DNA of 64,000 bases from Rhynochetos jubatus (taxonomy: Eukaryota; Chordata; Aves; Eurypygiformes; Rhynochetidae): contig CM050654.1 of assembly GCA_027574665.1 (NCBI GenBank), positions 22,574,222 through 22,638,221 on the forward strand. The letters are read 5' to 3'. Made by a program: the position numbers and the translations under genes. Shown one piece after another: positions 1 through 28,705 of this stretch. The notes beneath the pieces are model-generated. The model was not told the origin of the DNA, did no database searches, and saw only the letters and a list, made by a program, of their open reading frames with translations. Position 1 is the stretch's first letter. Every line of letters starts with the position of its first letter.

Positions 1-474
1 GGCTTTGTGTTTATGTAATTCTCTGCCTGAACCCGATGTCACCCGAGTACGATGCCCATGAACCACAGACACAGTGTTGATGTGTCACAGGCCGCCAGCA
101 GACAAGTCCAGCTCTGTGGAAAGTTTGCTGGTGAGTCATCTGATGGAGAGTGGGCAGGCGTTTCCTCTCTGGTTTAGCTTTTGCTGATATAGTTGTTTTG
201 AGCCAAACCAGACTTTCCACCTTTTTATCAGCACATACTTTTGGCTTGGGATTGGAACCCCAGTTCAGGCAAAATGATGTTCAGTATGAAGTGAGGTATT
301 TCACCAGCTCTCCTTTGAATCTGGTGCACTGTCGGGTTTGGTCTTTCAAACCCAGTAATTTTTGAAATCTACTTCTGGGACAAATCTGAGAGACATTTTA
401 CCCATATTTTCATCACAAGTTTAACAGACCCTTTTGTTACCTGTTTCATTTTCTTTTTCTTTTCCTTCACACAG
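1..474 (+). other. ABCB11 intron, 3' part
   Basis: There is no exon upstream of the 475 acceptor within the window. The end of the stretch is a strong pyrimidine tract (about 440-470). The preceding BSEP exon, expected to encode the NBD1 helical region, must lie before base 1. Confidence 0.7.
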
Positions 475-18425
<17,951 letters not shown>

Positions 18426-19135
18426 ATTGCTCTGATTCTAAAGGTGAAAGGCTTTTCCCTGTAAGCAAATGCTCTGCGGTAGGTACCCATGGTGCTGCAA
18501 AGTGCTCTACAGCACTGTGAGACCCGTGGAACCCAAAATGTATGTAGCTTTCTGCATCACGCACACCTGTCAGGCACGTGCAGGGACTGAGCGCAGGCTG
18601 AAGCGTTCCGGAAGTGGCTCAGGCCACTGCGAAGGGAAAGAAAGCCTGAAACTGGGAAAGCTCTTTCCTGGTGAGCTGGGGAATTGCCACCAGCTGCAGC
18701 CAGACTGCACAGTCCTGTCGTTCCTCCCCTAGCAATCAAGGAAGACTCCAGTGGCTGTTCTGGAAACTGCCCCCTGTGTGGGTAAGCTGTATGAATGAAA
18801 GCCAAGCCCAAGAACGATGATGCTGTCTCTCAGGGGTCACATCTCTCCTAACGGTTGGTCTGCAGAGGATTCCAACACGTACCCTTGCTGTGGGTACACA
18901 GCCCCCACCCTCCGCCCCTCCACACCGCACAGGGTGCGGCTACAGCCTGACACAGCTAAGCCACTACAGCCTGCAATGGAACCACCCGGTGCGGACAAAG
19001 GCGGCAGCTCCGCAGGAGTGAGGGAAGCAGTCAAGAGGAGGAACGGAAGCTGGAGAAGATCATTTCCCCTACGCTCACCACTGATCAAAGCTGTCAGACA
19101 GGTTTTGAATAGGAATAAATGCTTTCGTTAAATCA
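18426..19135 (+). other. ABCB11: Probable ABCB11 3' UTR
   Basis: There is no coding signal after the stop. The first canonical AATAAA on this strand is at 19114-19119, about 690 bases downstream of the stop, followed within 30 bases by T-rich sequence. This is a reasonable transcript end, inferred from sequence only. Confidence 0.5.
19114..19119 (+). terminator. Candidate ABCB11 polyadenylation signal (AATAAA)
   Basis: Canonical hexamer in TAGGAATAAATGC, the first one on the + strand downstream of the ABCB11 stop codon. Confidence 0.45.
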
Positions 19136-21550
19136 ATGCAAACTCCAGGTAATCATCACGGTTCTCTAAATCCCTTCTATTGAGACGGTGATGGATAATA
19201 CGTTCTCTTTTTCTTCAGAAGGCAAGAAACTGATGAGTATTTTTACAGAACCCATAAGTACATGCAGTAAAGGTGGGAAAAATAGCCATAATTAGCTATT
19301 TGTATTAAGCAGAGCTGATAATCAGAGCAACAATTCATTCAGAAATGACAAAGGCTGGGAAGTATCTTCTTCTGGCAGTAGCTGGGATCTCTAACAGTTC
19401 GCTACAAGGTCTCACTGCATGCTTCCCTGAACTGTGTTACTGGTTATTATCTGCAGGACAACAGGACTCCTTCCCCTGAGTGACTGGGATCTCGGGAGAC
19501 AAAGCAGATAGACAGGAAGTCTGAATTACAGCTTCAAAATTTAAACCTTGATTTCAAATAATAGAGTATCAACTGGAAAAGTCATTCCCCATGTCCTGAA
19601 ATCTGCAGTTGGGGTGGGGGGTTCACCCACTTCATAACAAATCACGCCACCATGGATTCTCTTAAAAGAGATACAGAACAGTACCAACAGCTGCAACTGG
19701 AATAGAGCTGGGTGGGTGAAAACACCTTTTGGATACATCCCCTAATTCCAGGCAACAAAAGAACAATTTTGACTTTTGCACAACTCCGTTAATAGAATGC
19801 CTTCAGCAGAACCTACTGAAATCATGTAGCTGACACTGAGATGCTCTTTTTCCCAGGCAAGTCTATTTTTTAATCCTTACCTGAAAATGACAAAGGAACC
19901 TGCATTATTGGCCTTCTGGTTTGATGTTTTTAGCCTTTTTAATGTTTCAGAACAACAATTTGGATGGCTCAGGACTGCAAGTATTGACAGAGCAACAATC
20001 AGTAATCTATAGGATCTTTAATTTATATAGTATTTAAGGCCATAGAAAAATAACTGCCCTTTATTAACAACTACAATTACTATGTGTACTTATTCCATAA
20101 TTCTTTCACCACTTTTGTGGCCCAAATTATACCAATAAATGGTATTTTTTACTGGCTCTTGTGCTTTAGCCCTTCATCTCTTACAAGCGCGTGACTGTCT
20201 TGAGCAGATAACACGTCTGCGTGTGTATTCAGACCCTGTCTGTCACAAGCAGCTGCTGAGCAGGACAGTGCAGCTACGCTCGCTCCTGCCTGCCACGGAG
20301 CCCGCCAGCTCCTCGCAGGAGCACGGTGACACGGGCCCAGCTGGGTAGTACTACTCCCGCTCTCCATCATAACAGCAACCTATTTGTAGGCAGCTAGTGA
20401 ATGTTGGGAGCTAGTTACTGGGAAGTACGTGTGTATAACAAAGGCACTCACGGTGCACACCCACTGCGTTGGCCTTACACGTTCTTGGTGCCATCTCCTG
20501 CCACTTTATACCTGCCTGCTTTTGACAACCACTTGATTATACACAGAAACCTTTCTCGCAGCTGTCTTTGTTCTTCAGGATTTGTTTCTCGTCCCATTAG
20601 CTTACTCCTCCTGCTTCAGGAGTCGCAGTTACAGAGGGAACTGGTTTCGGGCAAACTGCTGCGGTAAAAAGAGTTCAGATAATCATTACAGGAGATGTCA
20701 GGAGATGCATAAAGCAGAATACTCCTCAGAATGTTAGATTAATAATTTTTCAAGTCAAGGCAGTCTTAGCAGGCTCTTAAATAAAGAAGATGCCTGTTTC
20801 AGATTTGCTTCTGTAATTTGTATCATGTTCACTCCCAAGGGCCAACTCAAACTAGTCCCCTTGTTTTCCCAGTTACATAAGACTCTTCCCGTTATCCCAC
20901 AACTAACTGGATGTCTAGAAGCAATGCCATCTTTACATCTTGTGAGCCTTACTGCTATCAGATCATACATCCGCAGCCCTCATTACCCTTATTACAGCTT
21001 TATGCTGCTTGTATACTATTATGAGATGGTGTCAGCAAAATATTGCTTAAAGATTGTGCACTGAAAGGAAACGGGCAACAGTAGGTGCTACATAATGAAT
21101 AAAAAGGGAAAGTACCTGCCTTTGCCTATTTAGAGCACATGTATGTAACAAACGTATTTACCCTGTTAGTTACCTGTGTGCCTGGGTAAACCAAGCCGTC
21201 AGGAACATAAACTTGCAATGACTGAGTCTGCACGCGCCTTTCCGTGACGTACACAAGTACTAACAGGGATTCAGCCTCGCGACTCGACATGAGAGAATCA
21301 GACTCATTTACCTTGTCGGGAGCATGAACAAGACACTGAGATAATTTCATTACTGACAACTGACTTCATTTGTTGCTCTCTGCAGACGTAGAGAACCCAA
21401 AGATTTGTTGCACCACATTTATGCGCTTTCAATACCACAGGTGTAATCTGTATCATTCGTGATTTACATGACCACTTTCAAAGAGTAAAAATGGCAAAAA
21501 TCACACAGTAAAGCAAGAATATATTCCTCAGAGTCCAATGGAGATAAACG
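19136..21550. other. Intergenic spacer between the convergent ABCB11 and G6PC2 3' ends
   Basis: AT-rich DNA with no recognised gene, RNA or transposon. Short open frames on both strands look like chance. The two genes converge across this roughly 2.4-kb gap. Confidence 0.55.
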
Positions 21551-22133
21551 TTTATTTTTTCTCATCTGGCTTAATCAGAAGCTGTTTTGCTCAGGAAGCT
21601 CAATAAGTTAAATCTAAAGCCTTGTTAACAGCTATGCTGGCCCTTCTCACAGTGCCTGGGTGGAGCTGTGCAGCTGTAGGCGGTGCGAAGCTGTCGCACC
21701 GTTACCTAGCAGTTCAACACACCACGTCTATATATAAAAAAATGAAATTTTGAGTGCCGCTATATAAAACTGAGGCTTGAAGCACCATCTAGTTGGAGAT
21801 GGACAGAACTAAAAGACCACCAAGTAGCTATTTAAAACTAGTTGATTTTACTTCAGAACTTCCCTATGACCCAGGGTACTGGGTCATGCATAACCATACT
21901 GCAGCGTCCCTCATTCCAATATTTCTAGGTCTAAAATCAGCAATTAATATGTCAGAGCTGCCAAAGTCATTCTTGAATGGACGTATCTTGGATGTACTGG
22001 TTACTTACCAGGAGCACATCAAAGATGCAGGGGCATCTCCCTTGGTTAAAACGCGTTAGCAAAGCTGCCTTTGCAGAGGGTCCTTGAGCAGTTCATAGCC
22101 GTCCCCACATTGCTAACCAGCTGGGAACTTTAC
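21551..22133 (-). other. G6PC2: Probable G6PC2 3' UTR
   Basis: Minus-strand sequence after the stop. A canonical AATAAA (TTTATT on +) at 21551-21556, about 580 bases beyond the stop, is a likely transcript end. The 88-codon plus-strand frame at 21793-22059 inside it is antisense and has no known domain. Confidence 0.5.
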
Positions 22134-22645
22134 CTAGTTAAGTTTCTTTTCAGTTGTCCTCATTAAGGAATGGACACCGTACGGAACCAAGGCAACTACG
22201 GTCAGAGGCATAGCTGCACTCTTGCAGAAAGAGAGAACGTAGAACAAGTACTCAGTATGAGTAGGTATCTTAACGAAATTATACAGCTGCAGTGTAGCTA
22301 ACGAAGCAGCTACACACAATATGCGGAAACTTATCTTACAGCTATTTTTACCTTTGCAGCTCGTGACGAACATTTCAGAATTAATCCCGAGACCTAAGCC
22401 AAAGAGTGCACCTAGATTCCTCACCAGTCCAGCAAAGGGCGTTGTGTCAATGTTTATCCAGTCTGGGTTGGCACACCACTTCTTGGCCTTCGGAACAGAC
22501 CACAGCAAGTCAATATCAAGGAGCTTGAGGACTAGGTAGAAGCCAAGGGCAAAGGCAAAAAGAAACAAGTTTGTCTTGATGTACATTCTCAAGCTTGCTG
22601 TCTGAATAGCAGGGGTATGCTCAAAGGCTTCTGCCACAAGAATGC
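22134..22645 (-). CDS. G6PC2: G6PC2 exon 5 and stop
   Basis: 512 bases. Encodes GILVAEAFEHTPAIQTASLR through the conserved block LLWSVPKAKKWCANPDWINI and DTTPFAGLVRNLGALFGLGL to the C-terminus TEKKLN. TAG is at 22134-22136. Confidence 0.97.
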
Positions 22646-25600
22646 CTGTGGGTTAGAAGCGCAGTGTTACAGGGAACAACACACTCGTACTCCGAAGACA
22701 CGCGTTTTACAGTGCCCCTGCAGAACCTGGCTTTTGAAGGCAGAAGAACATAGCTATGTATTTGCTGTATATACGGATGTATACATGTATGTATGTATGC
22801 ATGTACACACAGTTTACCACTTCTGTAGTACTCTGCCCAACCTCTTCTCCCACTCGATGCTGTGAAGGTGGAAAAAGGAAATTAAATACCAAGCACTACC
22901 TTGTTTTGTTGTGAGGCATGCCTTAGGCCTGACTGCATCTCCCAGACAACAACCTGCCAAATGTTAGATGTACACTAGGTGTAAGCCGGAACGTTCCTTT
23001 CCCACAGCGCTCCCCCTCAAAGCCCGGCCCCAGCAATGCCGAATTCAGTACCAGTTCCCACACCGGCTTTGAGCGTTGAAGGCAAAGGCACGGAATGCAT
23101 TTCTCTTCTTTCTTACTCATTGTACCCTGGTTGTGAAAAGGGAGAGCTGGACTGCAAGCTGTTAGCCAGTGCTGCCCAGGCTGCTCGGCATCCATGGAAG
23201 AGAACGGGAGCAGGCAGCCCACGCACAATGCTCTGGGCACTCTCCTTGAGATCAGGTGGGCACTAGGGAGATTGGTCGTAGTTTGAACTCCCTAAATACC
23301 AATTCAAAACATGTTTAAGTAACTGAAAAATCTACTTTAGCTTCTTAAATCACCTGGGGCAGTTGCACAGCTAGCTCCCCTTTTCCTCTCTTCTGCCCCA
23401 GGTCTCTGCCCTGTGCTTGTCCACACTTCACACCTACTAGTGTGCACCGGGACACCATCTGAAGTGAACCAAACAGCTTCCTCCTGAGAGGAAAGGTCAG
23501 GGCCATACAGGAGCAACTTCCTCCCTGATCCCTTCCACACAGGCAGCGCAGGTGAAGATCAGGTGCAGCCCGTACAAAGCAGAGCGCACTAGTCTGTGGC
23601 AGTGTGGGCATTATGCAGTCAGCATCGGCTGGCAGAGGGACAAGGGCTCGCTCCCTGTGAATTACAAAGACGGCAGATACATACTAAACTATCATCAAAT
23701 CCTTGACTTTCCAGAGAGCGCAGGGCATCACGAGGGCTGCAAGCTGAGTACCACTACTAAAAATCTCTTGCCTTTTCCCATACTTATTTTTTTTCGCATG
23801 TATGTTGAAAGGAAAAGAAAGAATAGCAGCATTACCAGCAAATACTCCAAGAATAACTTGATGAGGGAAATGCGTTGCTATGAATACTCTCGAGATGCAC
23901 ACACTGATCTGGATAATCCAGAAAACACTCCAGAGGAATGACCATGTCAGTCTAAGGAGAAAAAGGAAGATGCTTAAAACTTAAGATATTTCACCTAGTA
24001 ATTTACACCAGGCCCCTCATGTCAGGCTGATATTTTGACCAAGCAGAGGTTGACAAGTAGAGAAGCTCAGAATCAGGTGAATAAAAGCTGGAAGTCAGTA
24101 CTAAAACATCAGCAAGAGTGGTTGCTCTTCAGCCACACCTAGGGCTGCAGGATCAGACCCCTGTCATTTCAGGTCCAGGACACTACCATGGTTTTAGTGA
24201 TGAAAGTCATCAATGGCAAGTTAAATTAGCCCCAGTACCCTGAACATATTTCTCATCATGAGGTTGTACTTCCATGCACAAGTTCATTACCTGGTGGCAA
24301 AATTCACATAGTATGGCTGGGAAAGGACAGCCATCCAAGCAATTCTGAGACTTCCCCAGAGAGCAGAGTGACATTATACTGAACTCTGCCAACATCATGC
24401 GCATTTGCTGCAAAATGGGCTAAGAAGGACTACCATCAAAGCAGTACATCAATGCACCGATTGAAAGACCCAACACGTACAGACGATAAATAGAATTCAC
24501 AATTTCCAACACCAAAGACCTGAGCCAAGCTTAAATAGGAGCTGATTCAGAGATACTGTATGCAATGTAAGTCATTAAATACCAGCCTATACAGATGGAT
24601 AATTCCTCTTAATATTTTTTTTTCAGCTGAAGTAGATAAATTTACGTTTGGGGTTTTTGTGTTTTGTTTTTTTTTTTTTTTTTTTTTTTTACGAAGTGGA
24701 CGTAACAGACTATGAATATTTGGTTAAAATAAGTCTTAAAAACACAGCATGTAAACAAGTATCTGTATGAATCAGAATAATGGAAAGACACTGACCTGTG
24801 AAGGGTAACTGCTGATTTATCTTTCCACCTGACTGTGTAGCTAAGTGCGGCTGTGACCATCACATACCAGACGCATGAAGATCCCATGGCATGTCCAGAT
24901 GGGCTTCCTAGTAAAAACAAAAAGGAAATATTAAAGTTTAAAAATGATGACTCTAACATTTGTTGCACAGAAAACATTTACTGGCAGTACTTGGCACCTA
25001 ATCATTCAGAAAGAAAATGGTTAGCAAAGGCTGAAAGAATGTCAACTGCTTCTCAAAAGTTTATTTTCTTAAGATGAATTTTTCAGACAGCTCACCTATA
25101 CAGAAGCCAGAACATCTGTCTTAAATTGGTGTGATCTGGTATCTTGACTGGAAAGCACAGTATTTTTCCATTACTTAGCTTTGGATTGTGATTTAAAAAG
25201 CAGAGCATCTAGGGCTCTCTTGGGGCTGCAGCATACATGCTGAAGTTACCTATGAGATCAGACGGGGAAGGTTTTGAATAGGCTACCTCGTAATCAACGG
25301 GAGAAACTGAGCTTTTAGCTCTTTGTAACACTAGATTAAAGTACCAGTATAATTTAGATGGCCCTTCCAAACTGCCTTTTATCTGCTTCTCCAATTACCA
25401 CGGCCTTCGCAATTGTGATTGTGATCTGTGTCTCATCAGTAATATTACAGCCCAGGTACTTCACATTTTAGGTAATTTTGTATGAAATTTAGAAATGTAT
25501 CTGAAGTGTGGTGGAAGAACTGTGTCTTTATGCCTTACTTTGATTTAGTTTATAAACTGTGAGGTGTCGTACAATGTCAACTAGCTTGGAAACAGTTTAG

Positions 25601-28576
25601 CAGTACAAGTGGCATGTGAAATGATGCCGTAACAGATCGGCCTGATTGCTGCACCCACAGCAGTCTGTAACAGGAAACACTCTCTCATATAGAAATGAAC
25701 AGCGATTTCTTTTTAGTCCCAGTATAATAATACAAGTGTAATTTGTTTCAATACAACAAATAAAATTTTAATTTTACTGGAAACTATATGAAGCCACAGA
25801 GAAGTTCCCACAGCCGTGACAATCACCAGAAACCAGCACATTCTGTCATGACGCAAGGGAAATGATTCCTAAAATAATTCTGTCTCTTCTTGTCCCCTGT
25901 TCATCAAGTTTACATTCAACAGATTGAAATAGGGAGGGAGAGAAAATTACATCATTGGGATCCATCTATACCAGACTTCTACAGCTTGGCTTTCTGTGAA
26001 GACCAAAGAGAAGTGAAAGGGACAGGGTTATTTCACTGGCAGAAGAGAGAATTCAGGCTGAAGAGTGTGTTATGACCCAGCAGTTTGCAAAGCAAAGGAA
26101 TGTTTCCGTGAAGCAGCAAAGCAGGAATGCCTCAGGAGAGCAAGCACAATGATTTCTGGCTCCCTGCACTCGCTCTCCGTACCCTGCTCGACAGGGGGTC
26201 ACACTACCAACTCTTGTGTTAACTTCGTAACAGACGTACCCTCCTGAACCTCACCACAGAACAAGTGCCACTGGGGAGGAATCCGTGATGCTGCATATCA
26301 GCGCTGGGAAAGCCTCATCATTCACCTGCACACTACCTACTAGAAACAGCATAAACTCCACCCTACGGTTTCTGTTCTTAAAACCTTACAAATGCCAGCA
26401 AAAAGATGGCTGCAGGGTTTCAGTTCAGTTTGTTCCAGTACAAACCACATCCAGGTCCTGGACTGCTTGCCGTGGAGCGATACAGTTCCCGCGGCTGTCC
26501 CTTTTGCTGAGGCGCAGGGTTTGGGGCTCAGGCTATCCTAGCAATACGCAGACATGCCCTCCCCACGCCTGTGGCTGCTTCTCTAGTCCTTTCGTACAAA
26601 CTAGGTATTTACAAGGTGTGTGCAGGGCCACATAAGCTCACGCAACGGCTGCGCACACCCAAAGCTGCACGGACTGCACCTCCTCTCTGTAACGAGGAAC
26701 AGGTGAGTGGCATGGACTGGCAGCGGCCAAGGGCAAACCTGGAGGGGGGGGAAATGTGGAATGACTTGTTACTTCAGGAAGGAAGTCATGGGGAAGAAAG
26801 GCAGCTGGTTCAATGAATCCCAGTGAAACCCACTGAGTGGTTCCTTAGCCAGGGCTTGGAATTCCATGGTGCTGAATGGGCTCCCTTCTGAAGGACCTTC
26901 ATCCTTCGGGTTGGGTCCCAAATGGTTTCACTTGAAACCGAGGGCAGATCACATACGGACCACATACAGGCATTATTAAGCCCTGCCAGATACACGCGCC
27001 TGAGCTGCTTGTTCAAGCCTGGAGTGGGACACACTGCAGGATAGCGTCCCCAAAGCGCAGCTCTGCAAGCCACTCAAAAGCTTGCAGTGGCACTGATGAG
27101 GTGCGCAGCACGTTCATTTCCACAGTCGATATTTTCCAGCACAATGAATTACGCTAAACTCAGCCAGTTAGCTCCAAGCAAGTTTACCTTATTCCACGTT
27201 AGGGCTGTACAAGCTCGTTTAACTTCAGCAGTACTGCATTTGAGTTCCACACAGAAGACAACGAGATGTAAAAAAGGGAAAATGCATTGAAAAGGTACAT
27301 TTTTTAAAGGATTTTTTCCCCCTGTATTTGTACACATACTGACACACACACATTCAGTGCCAGTGTCTGGTGCTGGCAAGAGGGGTTCCACTTTCCACGT
27401 GCAATACATGACACGAGCAACTCTTGAAACGATTGGTTTTACACTCAACCACCTACTAGTTTTTGTGGTTTGAATAATTCTTGCAATTGTGCAGGAGCCC
27501 TCAAACCTGGCAGCCTCCTGCTGTTTTGGAACACTCTTAAACCATGTGGAATTTCTCTCCCCAAGCGGATGTCATTGGCACTGCAACTGTTCCTAAGTGA
27601 CCCCGCAAGGCCAGTGAATGGCTCTTTCTGAACCTATGACACAAGTTTGGTGAACGTTCCTTTCCCGCACGCTGGTTCATTCTAGCAGGAGTTAGTGGAT
27701 CCCCCTCCCTTGCGCCCTTTCAAGGCAGTGAAGCAAACATTCCTGTCATGCAGTAACCAAATAGCTATCGCGTTTATTTCTTCCTTTTCCTGTGCTTCGC
27801 TGCTATTTTAAATACGAGCTCTGAGATCCGTACACCCTCTAAGATCTCCGTAAGCCACATCCCCCCCCAAGAGCCACCATCGCTATTAAACGTACCACAG
27901 TAATCTCCAACATTTCTTACCTGGTCCAGTTTCACATGTTATAGGAAACTGTTCAAGGCATGGGCTTGACTGATTGGGATAAAGCATTGTTTCTTGCACC
28001 CACCAGTATGGGCGATGGCCAAATAAAATCCTAACAAAAAAAAATAAAATAAAATGAAGCAGAAATGCAATAGAAATATCTTTATGTAAGAAGGGCTCAG
28101 CAAAGCATGGTAAATAACCTTACAATGAGTAGGAAAAGGTATATTGCCAAAACTGTTCTACAGTAGCTCAGAGATTCTTCCTGTCTTACCAAAATGTCAT
28201 TCCAAACATACCTTAAATACCTTCACTGTGAATTCCTCTTTTATAATTACAGGGGAAAGTCTACTAGTACATTATTCACAGAAAGTTTCCTAAACTTGAG
28301 GCACATACAGTAACCACCGTTATAAACACTAAATTTTAAAAGAAATCCAACTTCTTACCATTTAAATATGAGGTTGAACCAATCACCAATGACTGCCACC
28401 CATATCATTTTAGTACCAACCACCTGGTTGAGCTGAAACCAAAGAGGAAAATAAATTGAGAATATATTCCGGGGATCGCCAACGTGTGACATAAAATTAA
28501 GGAAATCCTGGTAAGCCCTGTAGTCCCTCTGTAAATGCTGAATGATAAGCACGCCATTGCTATGAAGGAGATCCAT
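22134..28576 (-). CDS. G6PC2: G6PC2, islet-type glucose-6-phosphatase catalytic subunit 2 (complete)
   Basis: ER membrane phosphatase that hydrolyses glucose-6-phosphate; in mammals it acts in islet beta cells and opposes glucokinase. Five minus-strand exons (28359-28576, 27921-28030, 24796-24907, 23836-23951, 22134-22645) join in frame to exactly 355 codons plus TAG, the human length. The start DLLHSNGVLIIQHLQRDYRA parallels human DFLHRNGVLIIQHLQKDYRA. The type-2 phosphatase motif is complete: K72-(X6)-R79-P80, PSGH with H115, and S167-R168 through H174. The glycosylation sequon N92-Q-S matches human N92. About nine hydrophobic segments are expected for the family. The C-terminus KKLN is a dilysine (KKXX) ER-retrieval signal. 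Similarity to human G6PC2 is far closer than to the liver paralogue G6PC1, and synteny agrees. Confidence 0.97.
22772..22812. repeat. Imperfect (ATGT)n microsatellite
   Basis: Repeated TATG/ATGT units with interruptions, just upstream of the G6PC2 exon 5 acceptor (G6PC2 intron 4). Confidence 0.75.
23836..23951 (-). CDS. G6PC2: G6PC2 exon 4
   Basis: 116 bases. Encodes LTWSFLWSVFWIIQISVCIS and RVFIATHFPHQVILGVFAG, with R168 and the nucleophile His174. Confidence 0.96.
24667..24690. repeat. Poly-T run (24 bases) in G6PC2 intron 3
   Basis: Uninterrupted T24 between G6PC2 exons 3 and 4. On the transcribed (minus) strand it reads as poly-A, so it does not serve as a pyrimidine tract. Confidence 0.9.
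24796..24907 (-). CDS. G6PC2: G6PC2 exon 3
   Basis: 112 bases. Encodes GSPSGHAMGSSCVWYVMVTA with the phosphatase His115, then ALSYTVRWKDKSAVTLHR. Donor CACAG|GTCAGT. Confidence 0.96.
27921..28030 (-). CDS. G6PC2: G6PC2 exon 2
   Basis: 110 bases. Encodes ILFGHRPYWWVQETMLYPNQ, with catalytic-motif R79 and the sequon N92-Q-S, up to CETGP. Acceptor TTGTTAG|G, donor CCAG|GTAAG. Confidence 0.96.
28359..28576 (-). CDS. G6PC2: G6PC2 exon 1
   Basis: Begins with ATG (CAT at 28574-28576 on +). Encodes residues 1-72 and two bases of W73: MDLLHSNGVLIIQHLQRDYR, GDPRNIFSIYFPLWF and WVAVIGDWFNLIFKW. Donor ATG|GTAAGA at 28358. Confidence 0.96.
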
Positions 28577-28698
28577 CTTAATGGATTAAACTGTACTTGA
28601 AATACAGTAAAGTTCCTTTAATCTTAAATTTCTAGTGATGGAGAACGAGAACCACGGAGGGGAGCAATTAAAAAGTGAGAGAAGGTGATTGACGTTGC

Positions 28699-28705
28699 CT
28701 TTATA
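28699..28705 (-). promoter_or_regulatory. Candidate G6PC2 TATA box
   Basis: Minus strand reads AATATAAAGGC, a good TATAAAG element 123 bases upstream of the ATG. Initiation about 30 bases on would give a 5' UTR of about 95 bases. It is a single-motif prediction. Confidence 0.4.

Noticed and set aside
21793-22059. 88-codon plus-strand open frame
   Set aside because: Antisense to the probable G6PC2 3' UTR, with no family similarity and no splice or promoter support.
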